Shown here piece after piece: positions 1 through 9,908 of a DNA stretch of 42,714 bases. The position numbers and the translations under genes are program-made. Every line of letters begins with the position of its first letter. Positions within the stretch are counted from its first letter, which is position 1. The stretch is from assembly GCA_020073525.1 (NCBI GenBank), contig JAIQFA010000040.1, positions 1 through 42,714 on the forward strand, in the 5' to 3' direction. This stretch comes from Terriglobia bacterium (lineage in GTDB: Bacteria > Acidobacteriota > Terriglobia > Terriglobales > Acidobacteriaceae). A model generated the notes under the pieces. The model was not told where the DNA came from. It made no database searches and saw nothing but the letters and a program-made list of their open reading frames with translations.

Positions 1-3000
1 CATGGTTCAGAATATTGAAGAATTCTCCTCTCAATTCCAGTTTCGCCCGTTCGCCAAAAGTGAAAGTCTTAATGACCGAGAAATCCAGATTCACGAAGCC
101 TGGCCCGTACGCGACATTCCGACGCATGGTCCCAAACTGTCCGACGTTGGGCGGCGTCATCACCCAGCCAGGGCCCGCAAAGCAACCGTAGAGACTCAGT
201 TGATCCGGATCTGCCATAGCGTCGCAGGCGGGATTCGTACTTCCGGCGCTACTGTCATATGGAAAAAACGGAAGCGGATGAGTCGCGGACCAGTGAATCT
301 TGGACGGATCCCCGGAAAAATTCCAGCGGTCATTGAATGCGCCGGTGCCGCTGATGTCGTCGAAGCTGTCATAGAAGAAGAGTGGCGACCCAGTCTGGGC
401 AGAAACGATACTGTTCACCATCCAACCTTGAAGCAATTGTCCGTATCCCGGCTTGGAGGGCAGTTGGTAGGTTGTAGCAAACGTGAATCGATGCCGAATA
501 TCCGAATCAGAGTTTGACCGCTCGGCCGCCGGATCGAAACTGTTCTGAATATTGAATTGGCGATTGCTGCTGGAATCATCGATGGCGTGGGACCAGGTAT
601 AACCCGCCACAAAATACAATCCCTTGGTCGTGCGCTGTCGAACCGTGACTTGCAACCCGTGGTATATCGAATTGCTGCCGTTTCCAAGCTGATAGATGTT
701 GCTCAAAGTGGGAAACTGGCCATAAAACGGACGGCCGGTTTGCTCGTCTGGTGAACCTCCACCAATCACTCCCTGATCATTGGCATAGATATTCTGGTTG
801 ATATCGCGAATGCTGTACAGCTTGTTCCCCTTGTTGCCAACGTACGTGAGGGTCATGGCGGCGTTCTGCCATAGCGTTTGCTCCACGTTGAAATTCCAGT
901 TGATCACGTAAGGCGTAACCAGATTCTTCGCGGTCCCAAAGACAGGACAAGAGGTACCATCGCTAGCTGTAGGATCGGAGCAGGTGAGACTGCTGATCGA
1001 GAGGTCTCCAAAAACCGGCGCACCGCTGTTCCAATTTTCGCTCATCTTGACTGGGTCCGGGCTGATTGTGGCAGCGGCAATCGTGCCTCCGCCCGCGCCT
1101 GTGGGCGCCCCCGTAACACCGGTGGGATTAAGCGCTAGCCCGCTCGCATTCGTGTTGTTCTGGCCAATGTACACAGAAATATGGGGTATCTCGTAAATGA
1201 TTCCCGCTCCGGCACGAAAGACAGTCGTGCCCTTTCCTGAAACGTCATAGGCAACCGAGAGCCGAGGAGCGAAGTTGTTGTGATCGGTGTTGTAAGGCTT
1301 GCTGATCTGTTTCCCCACTTGCACCAGGCCCACGGCAGGATCGAAATTGCCGAGGAGATTGTGCTCCTCGTGAATCGGCAAGCTCAAATCGTATCGAAGA
1401 CCGGCATTTACCGTGAGCTTGGGCGTTACACGCCAATTGTCCTGAACAAATAGGCCAAACGATTTTTGACTTACCACTCGATGGCTGTCACCCACCAAAA
1501 CAAAATTTCCGCTACTGCGGACATCGCCCGTGGTGAATTCCTCGAGGCCACTAAAACGGATTTCTCCGGAACCGAAAGTATTTCGAAGGTTGTCGGTACT
1601 GCCCGTGCGAAACTCGCCGCCGAAGCTAACGTTGTGTCGTCCCGTAACGTAAGTGGCATTGTCCGTGAACTGTAAGGTTTGATTCGGGGTTGTATAAAGA
1701 GGCCAGCTCTGATTGCCGCCCAGCGTGTGCTGTACAAAGCCGCTGATGCGAATTTCAGGTAGTCCGAAATTTACAGGATCGGTGACCCCGGTATTCAATC
1801 CGTAAGCTGTCGGATTCGTATTGCTATCTGCAACCACAACCTTCTGCCAAAAACGGTTGTACCCGACATGGACTTGGTTCGTAAATCTCGCACCCGGTGT
1901 CCATATCCAGCCTCCTCCCAGCACCTGGGCTCTGGTCACCGATTGAGAAAGAAAAAGCGGATTGGTCACGGTTGAGTCTTCTTCGGTTTGCACGCTATCG
2001 CCTATGAAGTAGGTGCCAACCAGAGTGCTCTTCTGGGAGAGGTGGTAGTCCACTTTCAGAATTCCGTTGTCCTCTCGATTAAGATTATTGAAGTCCAGGT
2101 TCACGATGGAACTCGGGTTTGGATTCGAGGGGAAAAGGGTCGCAAGCTGTTGACTCACCGAACTGCACGTGTTGCTGGCTGCGCATTCGGCGAAGGCGTC
2201 GACAATGCTGGTGGTGGGGTCGCCCATCGGAACGGTGACGGGAGTGCTGACTGCCAACGGGTTTCCAACTTTGTCCCGAACCCCCTCGTAATTGCCGAAG
2301 ATGAACAGCTTGTTCTTCACGATCGGTCCACCTGCGGAGGCGCCAAACTGGTTCAGGTTGAGGGCGGCAACCGGGTTCAAAGTGCCCTCAAGGTTGGACC
2401 TTGGATTGAACCAGTTTCGGGCGTCCAGGGCAGCGTTGCGGTTGAAATAATAGGCCGAGCCGTGGAATGCATTCGTCCCCGATTTGATTCCAACATTGAT
2501 AATCGCTCCAGGCTTGAAACCGTACTGCGCTTCTGGGCTGGACTGAATGTTGAACTCCTGAATCGCGTCGATCGGCAGGTGCGTGGCGGGAGTGCCTTCG
2601 ACGCCTTCCGCATTGATTACCGTAGTTCCGTAGTAGGCGTCATTGTCGTCAAGACCATCCACGATGAAATTGTTGTCTTCCGGACGGTTCCCGTTGGCGG
2701 TGATGGATAAGAACCCTCCACCAGGCGTGCGTTCGATTCCCGGCTGCAACACGGCCAGGTTTTGAAAATCACGCCCCAGCAAAGGCAATTCGTTAATCGC
2801 CTGATTCGAGAACGTACCGCCCAAAACATTCGAAGTGGTGTCAACCAAAGGCGCCTCTCCCGTGACGACCATGGTTTCAGTGATTGCGCCCGGCACCAAC
2901 TTGAAATCGACGCGAATGTCCTTCGCCACTTCCAGCGTCACAACCGCGTGCTGCGCTTTCTGAAAGCCGGGCGACTCCACCACCACTACATAAGGTCCGG

Positions 3001-3223
3001 GCTCAAGATTCGGAGCGGCATACTCGCCAGCGGCCGTCGTTGCGATGGTCCGCACCATTCCGGTGGCTGTGTTCGTGATCGTCACCTTGGCATTGGCCAC
3101 CACCGCACCCGAAGCGTCGATCACTGTGCCCAGTATCCGGCCCTGCGAAGTCTGAGCCGGAACCGCCGCGGAGCAGGCCACTACCAGCAGCGCCACCATC
3201 ACATAGTGCGAGAATCTTGTCAT
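1..3223 (-). CDS. Oar-like TonB-dependent receptor, C-terminus cut by window edge
   Basis: One reading frame stays open on the minus strand from 3223 to the window edge (about 1,074 residues) and ends mid-gene after F-N-I-L-N-H. It starts with a signal peptide (basic M-T-R-F, hydrophobic core, A-Q cleavage region near residue 24). A carboxypeptidase-regulatory-like beta-sandwich follows at about 27-110 (GRILGTVIDASGAVV), then a plug domain (DGLDDNDAYYGT) and a long beta-barrel with many aromatic strands (FRAGAGIIYE, LRGEFFNILNH). Compared with the neighbouring receptor, about 40 residues are missing. The ATG at 3223 is preferred over the one at 3229 because GGGAG then lies 6 nt upstream. Such proteins sit in the outer membrane and are thought to import polymers or other large substrates using TonB energy. 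The substrate cannot be read from the sequence, and no SusD-like partner is present. Confidence 0.9.
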   Translation of the reverse strand, partial: MTRFSHYVMVALLVVACSAAVPAQTSQGRILGTVIDASGAVVANAKVTITNTATGMVRTIATTAAGEYAAPNLEPGPYVVVVESPGFQKAQHAVVTLEVAKDIRVDFKLVPGAITETMVVTGEAPLVDTTSNVLGGTFSNQAINELPLLGRDFQNLAVLQPGIERTPGGGFLSITANGNRPEDNNFIVDGLDDNDAYYGTTVINAEGVEGTPATHLPIDAIQEFNIQSSPEAQYGFKPGAIINVGIKSGTNAFHGSAYYFNRNAALDARNWFNPRSNLEGTLNPVAALNLNQFGASAGGPIVKNKLFIFGNYEGVRDKVGNPLAVSTPVTVPMGDPTTSIVDAFAECAASNTCSSVSQQLATLFPSNPNPSSIVNLDFNNLNREDNGILKVDYHLSQKSTLVGTYFIGDSVQTEEDSTVTNPLFLSQSVTRAQVLGGGWIWTPGARFTNQVHVGYNRFWQKVVVADSNTNPTAYGLNTGVTDPVNFGLPEIRISGFVQHTLGGNQSWPLYTTPNQTLQFTDNATYVTGRHNVSFGGEFRTGSTDNLRNTFGSGEIRFSGLEEFTTGDVRSSGNFVLVGDSHRVVSQKSFGLFVQDNWRVTPKLTVNAGLRYDLSLPIHEEHNLLGNFDPAVGLVQVGKQISKPYNTDHNNFAPRLSVAYDVSGKGTTVFRAGAGIIYEIPHISVYIGQNNTNASGLALNPTGVTGAPTGAGGGTIAAATISPDPVKMSENWNSGAPVFGDLSISSLTCSDPTASDGTSCPVFGTAKNLVTPYVINWNFNVEQTLWQNAAMTLTYVGNKGNKLYSIRDINQNIYANDQGVIGGGSPDEQTGRPFYGQFPTLSNIYQLGNGSNSIYHGLQVTVRQRTTKGLYFVAGYTWSHAIDDSSSNRQFNIQNSFDPAAERSNSDSDIRHRFTFATTYQLPSKPGYGQLLQGWMVNSIVSAQTGSPLFFYDSFDDISGTGAFNDRWNFSGDPSKIHWSATHPLPFFPYDSSAGSTNPACDAMADPDQLSLYGCFAGPGWVMTPPNVGQFGTMRRNVAYGPGFVNLDFSVIKTFTFGERAKLELRGEFFNILNH

Positions 3224-3588
3224 CTGCATCTCCCGTATCCAGCGCCGCGTCAAGCGTCTATGAAAGCTGTCACATCTTCTATTCGCGGCCTGCCGGAACA
3301 ACGCCCTCACTCTAGTGAGCGCCCAACAGCAGTGTCAAGAACGTACGTCCTATATGTCTGTGACATCGCAACGTGTTTGTTTCTAGCTGCAACTCACGAT
3401 GTTGCGGCAAGCCGTTGCACGAGGTAACTGTCTGGTGAAACTAAATAGGTCGGAAGCTTGATCAAGGGAGCGGGCGTTATGCCCCGCGGTCATTCGCGTG
3501 ACCGCATTCCGCACTCGCCATTCTTGGCGCCGTCAAAAACGCGGTCGCTTCAAGGAGAGCTCGCACTCGCCCCACACCCATAGCGCGC
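3224..3588. other. intergenic region between the two receptor genes
   Basis: This 365-bp gap holds the promoter of the downstream receptor (3309-3338). It also holds a perfect 7-bp inverted repeat, GCGGTCA/TGACCGC, at 3486-3505 with a 6-nt loop. That hairpin lies about 85 bp beyond the stop codon of the upstream receptor. It has no T-run on the minus strand, so it is not a convincing intrinsic terminator. I see no gene here. Confidence 0.5.
3309..3338 (-). promoter_or_regulatory. sigma70-like promoter of the first TonB receptor
   Basis: On the minus strand a perfect TTGACA (3338-3333) and TAGAGT (3314-3309) are separated by 18 bp. The start codon at 3223 is about 80 nt downstream, a plausible leader length. 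Found by eye. Confidence 0.55.
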
Positions 3589-6500
3589 CTAGAACGATAC
3601 CCTCGCACTCACCTGCATTTCCCGCCCCGGCGTCATGGCCATGGTGATGGTGCCGAACTGCGGTGTATTCACGTAACGGTTCGGCGTGCCCAGGTTGACC
3701 TTGTTCAGCGCGTTGAAAGCTTCCCCGCGAATCTGGAAATTAGCCTTCTCGGTGAGACGGAACGTGCGCGCCAGGGCGAAGTCGAGAGTCTGCAATGGAG
3801 GCCCGTACACCGAGTTCCTTCCCACATTGCCAAACGTGTAGGCCGGAGGCGTCGCGAAGGCTGCTGGATTGAACCACTCGTTCGCCGTGCGCGTGCCCGG
3901 ACCGAAGATCGGCTGCCCCGTGACGTTGGCCCGGATCGGGTTCTCTCCCAACACCGTGCCGGAATTTGCCGTGTCTCCAAACACCGAGATGGTCAATGGC
4001 ATTCCCGACTGCGCCTGGTAGATGGTCGTGAAGTGCCAGTTCTGTGTCACCATCCGAGTCCAAGCAGCCGCCGCAAAGGCAGGAATGTCGAACACGCTAC
4101 TCAATGCAAAGCGGTGCCGCACATCGCAACCCGGCCCTTTCTCCGCCGCCAGGTTGCTGTTGTCTTGCGCGATCGCAGCCTCGTCCATCGGAGAGCGGAA
4201 GTCCGGCGCGTTGGTCAAAGTCTTGGCAAACGTGTAATTCGCCAACAAGCTGAGCCCGTGCGAGTATCTTCTCCGCACGTTCACGTAGCCGGCGTCATAC
4301 CAACTTTGCGCCGTATCCTCCAGCCGGTTGATCGTGCTCACCGGAAAAGTCTGACTCTGGATAATGGCGTCCGGATCGCTGCTGGGCGTCAAAACCGTGC
4401 CATTAACAAAGGTCAGCGTCGGGAAGGGACGCCGCGGTCCGATCGGGCCCGGTCCCGGAGGAGCATTATTGATCAGGTGAGCCCGCTGCAGGTGAAATCC
4501 TCGCGCGCCCAAATAACCGACGGCCAGCGTAGTGTTGCCGCCAAAGCTCTTCTCCAGAGTTGTGTTCCACTGCTGTATGTATTGCGCGGGCGCGTTGGGA
4601 TCGAATGCCGTGAAGCTTACGGTGGTTGGTTTCAGCGCGCCGTTCCCCAACACCGGCGTGCCGAAGTTCATTCCGCTGGTAAATAGGGCCGCGGGCGGCG
4701 TGAAGTTGTCGGCCTGCTGCGTTTCCGGAAAGACGTAGGGCACGTTGTGCCGCTGGTTGCACCACGTGTTTTGGTCCACCGGTGTAAAGAAAATGCCATA
4801 GCCAGCGCGGAATATCAGTCCGAACCTGGGCAGGTTCCTCGCGATTCCAATACGTGGCGCGAAGTTGTGTTTGTTCGAATACAGCAATCCCTTCGGATAG
4901 CCTTGCTCACCTCCAATGAAAACCTGGGGCACGCCGTTCTGGAAGATCAGGTTTGAGTTGGTGTTATCGCGATCCCAAAGCGGGCTCGTGTACTCATATC
5001 GCAACCCGAAATTCACAGTCGTAGTTGATGTCACCTGCCAGCTGTCTTCGGCGAACGCATCATATCCCCAGTTGCGCAGGTTCATCTGCGGGATGCCGGC
5101 CTGGCGCTGCTTCACCGCCGGCAGGCTCAGCAGCAGGCTGGCCAATCCTGATCCGCTGCCGTCGTTGAAGCCGAACTCCGTGGTGTACCCGTTGGTGTAC
5201 TGGTAGTACCCGCGGTTCTGGAAGAAGCCCCACATCGGCCAGATGTAACGCCGAAAATCGCCGCCGAACTTTATCCCGTGCCGTCCTCGCTGCCACGCAA
5301 ACGTGTCTCGCACTTCCGCCGTCGTGTCCCAGGCGTGCATGGGCGTGGCCGCGAAGGTGTCTCCAATTCCCGTATAACCCTGGGCGGCAAACCAGGGCGC
5401 GCCCCACGCGCCCGGCCCGCCGAATCCGACACCCTGGATTCCAAGTTGCGTCACGATGTCATTCACTCCATCGTTTTGCGATGTCCGGTCCATCGAAAGA
5501 CGCGAAAACGCCAGCGAAACTGTGTTCAGCCGGCTGCTGGAAAACACGTGATTCCAGGTCGCCACCGCCTGCTGCGACAGGTTGTCGAAGTTCGCGCCAA
5601 ACCCAGGTAGATTTTCCGTGGTCGATGTCATTCCGCTGCTCGGCGAGAACCCGTGTTCCGCGCTCACGGAGTACCGTCCGAAAACCGTGTCGTTGTGCTC
5701 AAACACGTGGTCCACACGCACCGTGCCTTGATCCTGACTATGTATTTCGTTGCGAATGTCGAGATAGTTATTCGAATCCACGCCCGAGTTGCCCATCATC
5801 ATGTTCGGCATCGGCACATACTGCATCAGGAACGCTTGCAGCTGCGGGTTAATTCGATCCGCAGGAATCTGGTTGTTGGGAAACTGGCTGCGCGTGTACG
5901 GGAAATTGGTAGGCCCGGTGGGCTTGGTAGCATCGTAATTCGGATTCGCAACCGCCGTCGTCGGATCGTAAATCTTGGCGTTGTTCATGCTGAAATCGCC
6001 CATGATTTCGTCCTGTGTCGGGACAGTCAGAGTCTGCGCATCCGCCTGTGCGAGTCGCAATCCTTCGTAATTGAGGAAGAAGAAGGTCTTCTTGTCTCTC
6101 CCCAGCAGCGGCCCACCAAACGAGGCGCCAAAATTGTTCTGGACCAGGTGATTGTTGCCCATCGACCCAAACGTGGTCGCATCCATCGCGCCGTTGCGCA
6201 AGAATTCATACGCCGTTCCGTGATACGCATTGGTCCCGCCGCGGGTCACGATATTGATCTGCCCGCCGCCTGCTCCGCCCATGTCGGCCGTATAACTGCT
6301 CGTTTCAACCTGGAACTCCATGACTGCATCCGGAGAAGGACTCAGGTTCTGCGTGTTGAATGTAGGATCGGTGTTCGTCGCACCGTCGAGCAAGAAGAAG
6401 TTGCCATTGGGGCGATTGCCGCCAATCACGATGGCCGACCGCTGTCCGGGCCGCCAATACAGAGGATTCGTCTCTCCGGTCTGCGCGCCAAAACCCACGT

Positions 6501-6975
6501 GCGCGCCGGGCACGGTCAGCACCAGATCAATCAACATGCGGCCATTCAGCGGCAGTTCCTGCACCGACTTCCGCTCCACCACTTCGCCGACGCTGGCGTC
6601 AGTTGTCCTCAAAACATCGGCCGCTGCGCTCACCTGCACGCCTTCCTTCACCGCGCCCACCTTGAGTCCAACTTCGATTGCCAACTTTTCCCCAACCTCA
6701 ACATGCAAGGACTGCTTCATGCTGGCAAAGCCGGTGGACTCCGTGGTCACTTCATAGTCGTCTGGCGGAAGCGCGGCAGCAGAGAACAGCCCTCTGTCGT
6801 TGGTGGTAAGCACGCGAATCGCACCTGTGCTTAGTGCCTTGAACTGAACCCTGGCTCCGGAGACGGGAAGAGACTGGGCATCCGTGACGATTCCCGTAAC
6901 CACTGCGTAATTGCTCTGAGCGAACACCGGCACTACCAGCCCCAAGAGGCACAACAGCACAAAAGATGCACGCAT
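3589..6975 (-). CDS. Oar-like TonB-dependent receptor
   Basis: A complete 1,128-residue outer-membrane receptor. The signal peptide (M-R-A-S-F then a Leu/Val-rich core) probably ends at F-A-Q near residue 20. A carboxypeptidase-regulatory-like domain occupies about 25-110 (VTGIVTDAQSLPVSGARVQF). The plug domain follows (VVERKSVQELPLNGR, LLDGATNTDPTF, GGQINIVTRGGTNAYHG), then the barrel, ending in the terminal aromatic residue of V-S-A-R-V-S-F typical of outer-membrane barrels. The length is normal for the Oar/CirA-like family common in Acidobacteriota. Upstream of the ATG at 6975, GAGGACAGG provides a ribosome-binding site. It lies tandem to the other receptor but has its own promoter, so the two are probably separate transcription units. 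Substrate unknown. Confidence 0.93.
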   Translation of the reverse strand: MRASFVLLCLLGLVVPVFAQSNYAVVTGIVTDAQSLPVSGARVQFKALSTGAIRVLTTNDRGLFSAAALPPDDYEVTTESTGFASMKQSLHVEVGEKLAIEVGLKVGAVKEGVQVSAAADVLRTTDASVGEVVERKSVQELPLNGRMLIDLVLTVPGAHVGFGAQTGETNPLYWRPGQRSAIVIGGNRPNGNFFLLDGATNTDPTFNTQNLSPSPDAVMEFQVETSSYTADMGGAGGGQINIVTRGGTNAYHGTAYEFLRNGAMDATTFGSMGNNHLVQNNFGASFGGPLLGRDKKTFFFLNYEGLRLAQADAQTLTVPTQDEIMGDFSMNNAKIYDPTTAVANPNYDATKPTGPTNFPYTRSQFPNNQIPADRINPQLQAFLMQYVPMPNMMMGNSGVDSNNYLDIRNEIHSQDQGTVRVDHVFEHNDTVFGRYSVSAEHGFSPSSGMTSTTENLPGFGANFDNLSQQAVATWNHVFSSSRLNTVSLAFSRLSMDRTSQNDGVNDIVTQLGIQGVGFGGPGAWGAPWFAAQGYTGIGDTFAATPMHAWDTTAEVRDTFAWQRGRHGIKFGGDFRRYIWPMWGFFQNRGYYQYTNGYTTEFGFNDGSGSGLASLLLSLPAVKQRQAGIPQMNLRNWGYDAFAEDSWQVTSTTTVNFGLRYEYTSPLWDRDNTNSNLIFQNGVPQVFIGGEQGYPKGLLYSNKHNFAPRIGIARNLPRFGLIFRAGYGIFFTPVDQNTWCNQRHNVPYVFPETQQADNFTPPAALFTSGMNFGTPVLGNGALKPTTVSFTAFDPNAPAQYIQQWNTTLEKSFGGNTTLAVGYLGARGFHLQRAHLINNAPPGPGPIGPRRPFPTLTFVNGTVLTPSSDPDAIIQSQTFPVSTINRLEDTAQSWYDAGYVNVRRRYSHGLSLLANYTFAKTLTNAPDFRSPMDEAAIAQDNSNLAAEKGPGCDVRHRFALSSVFDIPAFAAAAWTRMVTQNWHFTTIYQAQSGMPLTISVFGDTANSGTVLGENPIRANVTGQPIFGPGTRTANEWFNPAAFATPPAYTFGNVGRNSVYGPPLQTLDFALARTFRLTEKANFQIRGEAFNALNKVNLGTPNRYVNTPQFGTITMAMTPGREMQVSARVSF

Positions 6976-7035
6976 CGACCTGTCCTCGTGTCAGGATTTC
7001 TGAAGAAAAACTTTCGCCCACATTGAAGTGCAGCG

Positions 7036-7063
7036 ATTATAGGAAGGCATACGAGCAGGTCAA
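7036..7063 (-). promoter_or_regulatory. strong sigma70-like promoter of the second TonB receptor
   Basis: On the minus strand TTGACC (7063-7058, five of six matches) and a perfect TATAAT (7041-7036) are separated by 16 bp. The receptor start codon at 6975 lies about 60 nt downstream. Confidence 0.7.
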
Positions 7064-7194
7064 TAATGCGAAACAAGTAGGTGCCTCTTCGCCAAAACAC
7101 AGGGAGACCGCGATCGTTTTGTGGAGCGACGGGCGTACGCGAGTCTGTGTCGCAACCCTGAGGTCGGCAAGAAAGTGGCCTGCGTCATTGCTCC

Positions 7195-7280
7195 AGCCGC
7201 GAAGCGGCGGAAGAGGAAAGCCCGGCACGTCAGTGCCGGGTAGGCTAAAGTGGGAAAGATCGAGTCCCGCAAGGGACGGC
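7195..7280 (+). repeat. dispersed repeat family A, copy 1 (upstream of tgpA-like gene)
   Basis: An 86-bp element beginning AGCCGCGAAGCGGC contains the palindrome CCCGGCAC/GTGCCGGG (7221-7240) and ends in GATCGAGTCCCGCAAGG. Near-identical copies lie at 9909-9992 (full) and 9799-9837 (partial). Together they bracket the transglutaminase gene in direct orientation. No transposase is attached. Confidence 0.8.
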
Positions 7281-7513
7281 ACTTCACTTGCGACACAGAC
7301 TCGTACGCGCCCGGCACGTCATATCCTGCAGGACGACGACGGCACGAATGGCCTTCCAAAGGCGCGGCCCATGCTTTGCACGTCCAAAGGTTTTCTCTGT
7401 GCCTCCGTGTCTCCGTGGTGAGCTCTGGGTCTTCACACAACCCGCAGTTCGCACCACTCATTACCCCGGACACTTCCCTTCTGCGCCCGTTTCGCCAACA
7501 ATAGAAGCTTGTC

Positions 7514-9703
7514 GTGACCGAAGCTTCCCTCAATCCGCGCGGGGCCACCATGGCCAAGTCCATCGAGCGCTACTTTAATGTGTCGCTCTATCTGCTCGTG
7601 CTCAGTGGCTTCGGCGCTCTGGCCTCGACCGGAGGCTTGGACCTGCCAGCCGTCATTCTCGTGCTGCTCGCCCTGACGCTCCGCGGCTACCAGCTTCTCA
7701 CTCGCATCGAATTTTCGATTTCGGAGCGCTGGACCACTCTCCTCACCCTGATCTACGTCTTCGTCGCCCTCGCAGACTACTTCTTCGTATCGCGCAGCTA
7801 TCTGACAACAACCGTTCATCTGGCACTCTTCTTAATCGTCGTCCGGCTCTTCTCGCTGCAGAAGACGCGCGATCATTACATGCTCGCCATCCTTTCCTTT
7901 GGTATGGTGCTGGCGGCCGCTGTCCTCACGGTGGGCAGTGTGTTCGTGCTTTCCTTTGCGGGTTTCCTGTTGGTAGCGGTCATCACTTTTGTGCTGATGG
8001 AAATGCGGCACTCGGTCGCTGCCGAGCAAACGCATGCCCAGGATCCACGCGTCGCCGCTCCCAGCCTGCGTATGGCTTACGCACTGGTGGCCATCGCTCC
8101 CGCGCTCATGCTGACAATCCTGGCGGGTAGTTTCCTGATCTTCTTTCTTCTTCCCCGCGTTTCGTCACGCTATTTGAGCGCCTACTCTCCATCCAGCGAT
8201 GTTTCCACCGGATTCACCGATCGCGTGCAACTGGGCCGCATCGGCCAAATTCAACAGTCCGGGGCTGCCGTCATGCACATCGAGATCCACAACGACATGC
8301 AGGGCGCTTACGACTTGAAATGGCGCGGGATTGCCCTCAGCAATTTCGATGGCAGGGTCTGGTCGAACTCGTTCGGCCAAACCCAGCTGCGTCCAGCGGG
8401 AGATGGAAGCTATCGCCTGGCCCCCTTGGCTGACTCGCAGGGTAAAGCGAGGGGCGCGGGACGATTCATTCGCTATCGCGTCCTGATGGAGCCGCTGGGG
8501 ACAAACATTTTCTTTCTGGCAGACCGCCCACAGACTCTCCTGGGAAATTTCCGGCAGCTGAGTATGGATCGCGGGGGCGCGGTTTACGACCTCGACACAG
8601 AACGTCCGATCAATCGCTACGAAGCTGAGTCGCAATTGCCCGAGCCCGACGTCGATGAGCTTCGTCTCGCGTCGAACCTGCCGCCCGCAGGCATGGACCT
8701 TTACCTGAAATTGCCGCCGCCGCTCGACCCTCGCATTCCGAAGCTGGCGGAGGATATTACCACCGCCGCTCCCAGCAATTATGACAAGGCGGTCGCGCTG
8801 GAGCGGTATCTCTCTACCCACTTTGGCTACACCCTGGAACTGCCTCGCAGCCTGCCCCGAGATCCTCTGGCCAATTTCCTCTTCGAGCGCAAGAAAGGCC
8901 ACTGCGAATACTTCGCCAGTTCGATGGCGGTAATGCTGCGCTCCTTGCATATTCCGTCGCGAATCGTGACCGGGTTCCGCGGAGGCGAATTCAATGACCT
9001 CACCGGGCAGTACGTGGTGCGAGCCAGTGACGCCCATTCGTGGGTTGAGGCCTACTTCCCCGGATCGGGCTGGATCAGCTTTGATCCCACTCCCGCGGGA
9101 GGTTTGCTCACGCGCACCGGCTGGTCGCGAATGCAACTCTATATGGATGCGGCCGCCTCGTTTTGGCGCGAATGGATCATCAACTACGATGTCAGCCACC
9201 AGCGCACGCTGGGGCAGGATGCCGCTGTCACTACCCGGCGCTTCTTTGACGAGGCTCGCCATTGGCTCGGGTCGAGACATCGTGCCATGCTGCGGGCGGC
9301 GCGGCGCGCGCACCGCCACATCGCCAATTTTCCCGTGCGCTGGTTGGGCGGGTTGATCGGGTGCGTGTTGGCCTTGATCGCCTTGCTGAATCTCCAGCGC
9401 CTCGTGCGCGGGCTGCACGCCCATACTCTGCGGGCACATCCGGAGCGCGCCCCCCGCGAAGCGGCCGCCTTGTGGTATGACCGCATGGTAGGACGCATGG
9501 CCCGGCTGGGCTGGCGCAAGTCGCCATCACAGACGCCGCTGGATTTTGTGGCGGTGATTCAGGAAGAGGCCTTGCAGAAGAGAGTCGCCAAGTTCACGCG
9601 CGCTTACGAATCCGCGCGCTTTGGACATTCGGTGGACGATGCCCAAAGCCTGCCCGAGCTTTTCAAGGAAATCGCGACAGTCGAAACGCAGAATTCCAGG
9701 TAG
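7514..9703 (+). CDS. TgpA-like membrane transglutaminase (DUF3488 + transglutaminase core + DUF4129)
   Basis: A 729-residue membrane protein. The N-terminal third holds about six transmembrane helices (DUF3488-type). A periplasmic transglutaminase-like core follows with a cysteine-protease triad: Cys464 in K-G-H-C-E-Y-F-A-S, His in D-A-H-S-W-V-E, and Asp in F-D-P-T-P. A transmembrane helix near 614-634 and a DUF4129-like cytoplasmic tail follow. TgpA of Pseudomonas is an essential inner-membrane transglutaminase-family protein, but the substrate here is unknown. Family members often sit with MoxR ATPase and DUF58 genes. Neither is adjacent here, and the gene stands alone between copies of a dispersed repeat. 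The start is uncertain: GTG 7514 is used here, but ATG 7550 (12 residues shorter) is equally possible, and neither has a strong ribosome-binding site. Confidence 0.9.
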   Translation: MTEASLNPRGATMAKSIERYFNVSLYLLVLSGFGALASTGGLDLPAVILVLLALTLRGYQLLTRIEFSISERWTTLLTLIYVFVALADYFFVSRSYLTTTVHLALFLIVVRLFSLQKTRDHYMLAILSFGMVLAAAVLTVGSVFVLSFAGFLLVAVITFVLMEMRHSVAAEQTHAQDPRVAAPSLRMAYALVAIAPALMLTILAGSFLIFFLLPRVSSRYLSAYSPSSDVSTGFTDRVQLGRIGQIQQSGAAVMHIEIHNDMQGAYDLKWRGIALSNFDGRVWSNSFGQTQLRPAGDGSYRLAPLADSQGKARGAGRFIRYRVLMEPLGTNIFFLADRPQTLLGNFRQLSMDRGGAVYDLDTERPINRYEAESQLPEPDVDELRLASNLPPAGMDLYLKLPPPLDPRIPKLAEDITTAAPSNYDKAVALERYLSTHFGYTLELPRSLPRDPLANFLFERKKGHCEYFASSMAVMLRSLHIPSRIVTGFRGGEFNDLTGQYVVRASDAHSWVEAYFPGSGWISFDPTPAGGLLTRTGWSRMQLYMDAAASFWREWIINYDVSHQRTLGQDAAVTTRRFFDEARHWLGSRHRAMLRAARRAHRHIANFPVRWLGGLIGCVLALIALLNLQRLVRGLHAHTLRAHPERAPREAAALWYDRMVGRMARLGWRKSPSQTPLDFVAVIQEEALQKRVAKFTRAYESARFGHSVDDAQSLPELFKEIATVETQNSR

Positions 9704-9798
9704 CGGCAAAACGTGCGGCCGACGGCCCCATAACTACTGCGTTCAGTTATCTTAAATAGCTCGAAGTCGCGACACAGACCTTGAACGAACTCATATCA

Positions 9799-9837
9799 AG
9801 CCGCGCAGCGACGGAACAGGAAAGCCCGGCACGTAAA
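9799..9837 (+). repeat. dispersed repeat family A, partial copy 2
   Basis: AGCCGCGCAGCGACGGAACAG and the following AAAGCCCGGCACGT match the first half of the repeat at 7195. The second half of the palindrome is missing and is replaced by unrelated sequence after 9837. Confidence 0.7.
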
Positions 9838-9908
9838 AGTCTGTGTGAAAACTCGTATCGAATCATCGCAGTGGAACCAAGATGAAAAAGTGGAACATGC
9901 GATGCTCA

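Larger units (their letters stand above)
6976..7513. other. intergenic region with receptor promoter and repeats
   Basis: This 538-bp gap holds the receptor promoter (7036-7063) and repeat family A copy 1 (7195-7280). A half-copy of the ACCACGGAGACACGGAGG repeat lies at about 7391-7420 in minus orientation, so it reads CTCTGTGCCTCCGTGTCTCC on plus. Short reading frames here are products of the repeats. No separate gene is supported. Confidence 0.5.

Noticed and set aside
5653..6834. Long plus-strand reading frame (393 codons) opposite the second TonB receptor
   Set aside because: It is antisense to a well-supported receptor gene, and its His/Arg/Val-rich product has no domain. It is a by-product of codon bias.
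8165..9439. 424-codon minus-strand frame inside the transglutaminase gene
   Set aside because: It is antisense to a gene with a clear catalytic triad and has no family resemblance or ribosome-binding site.
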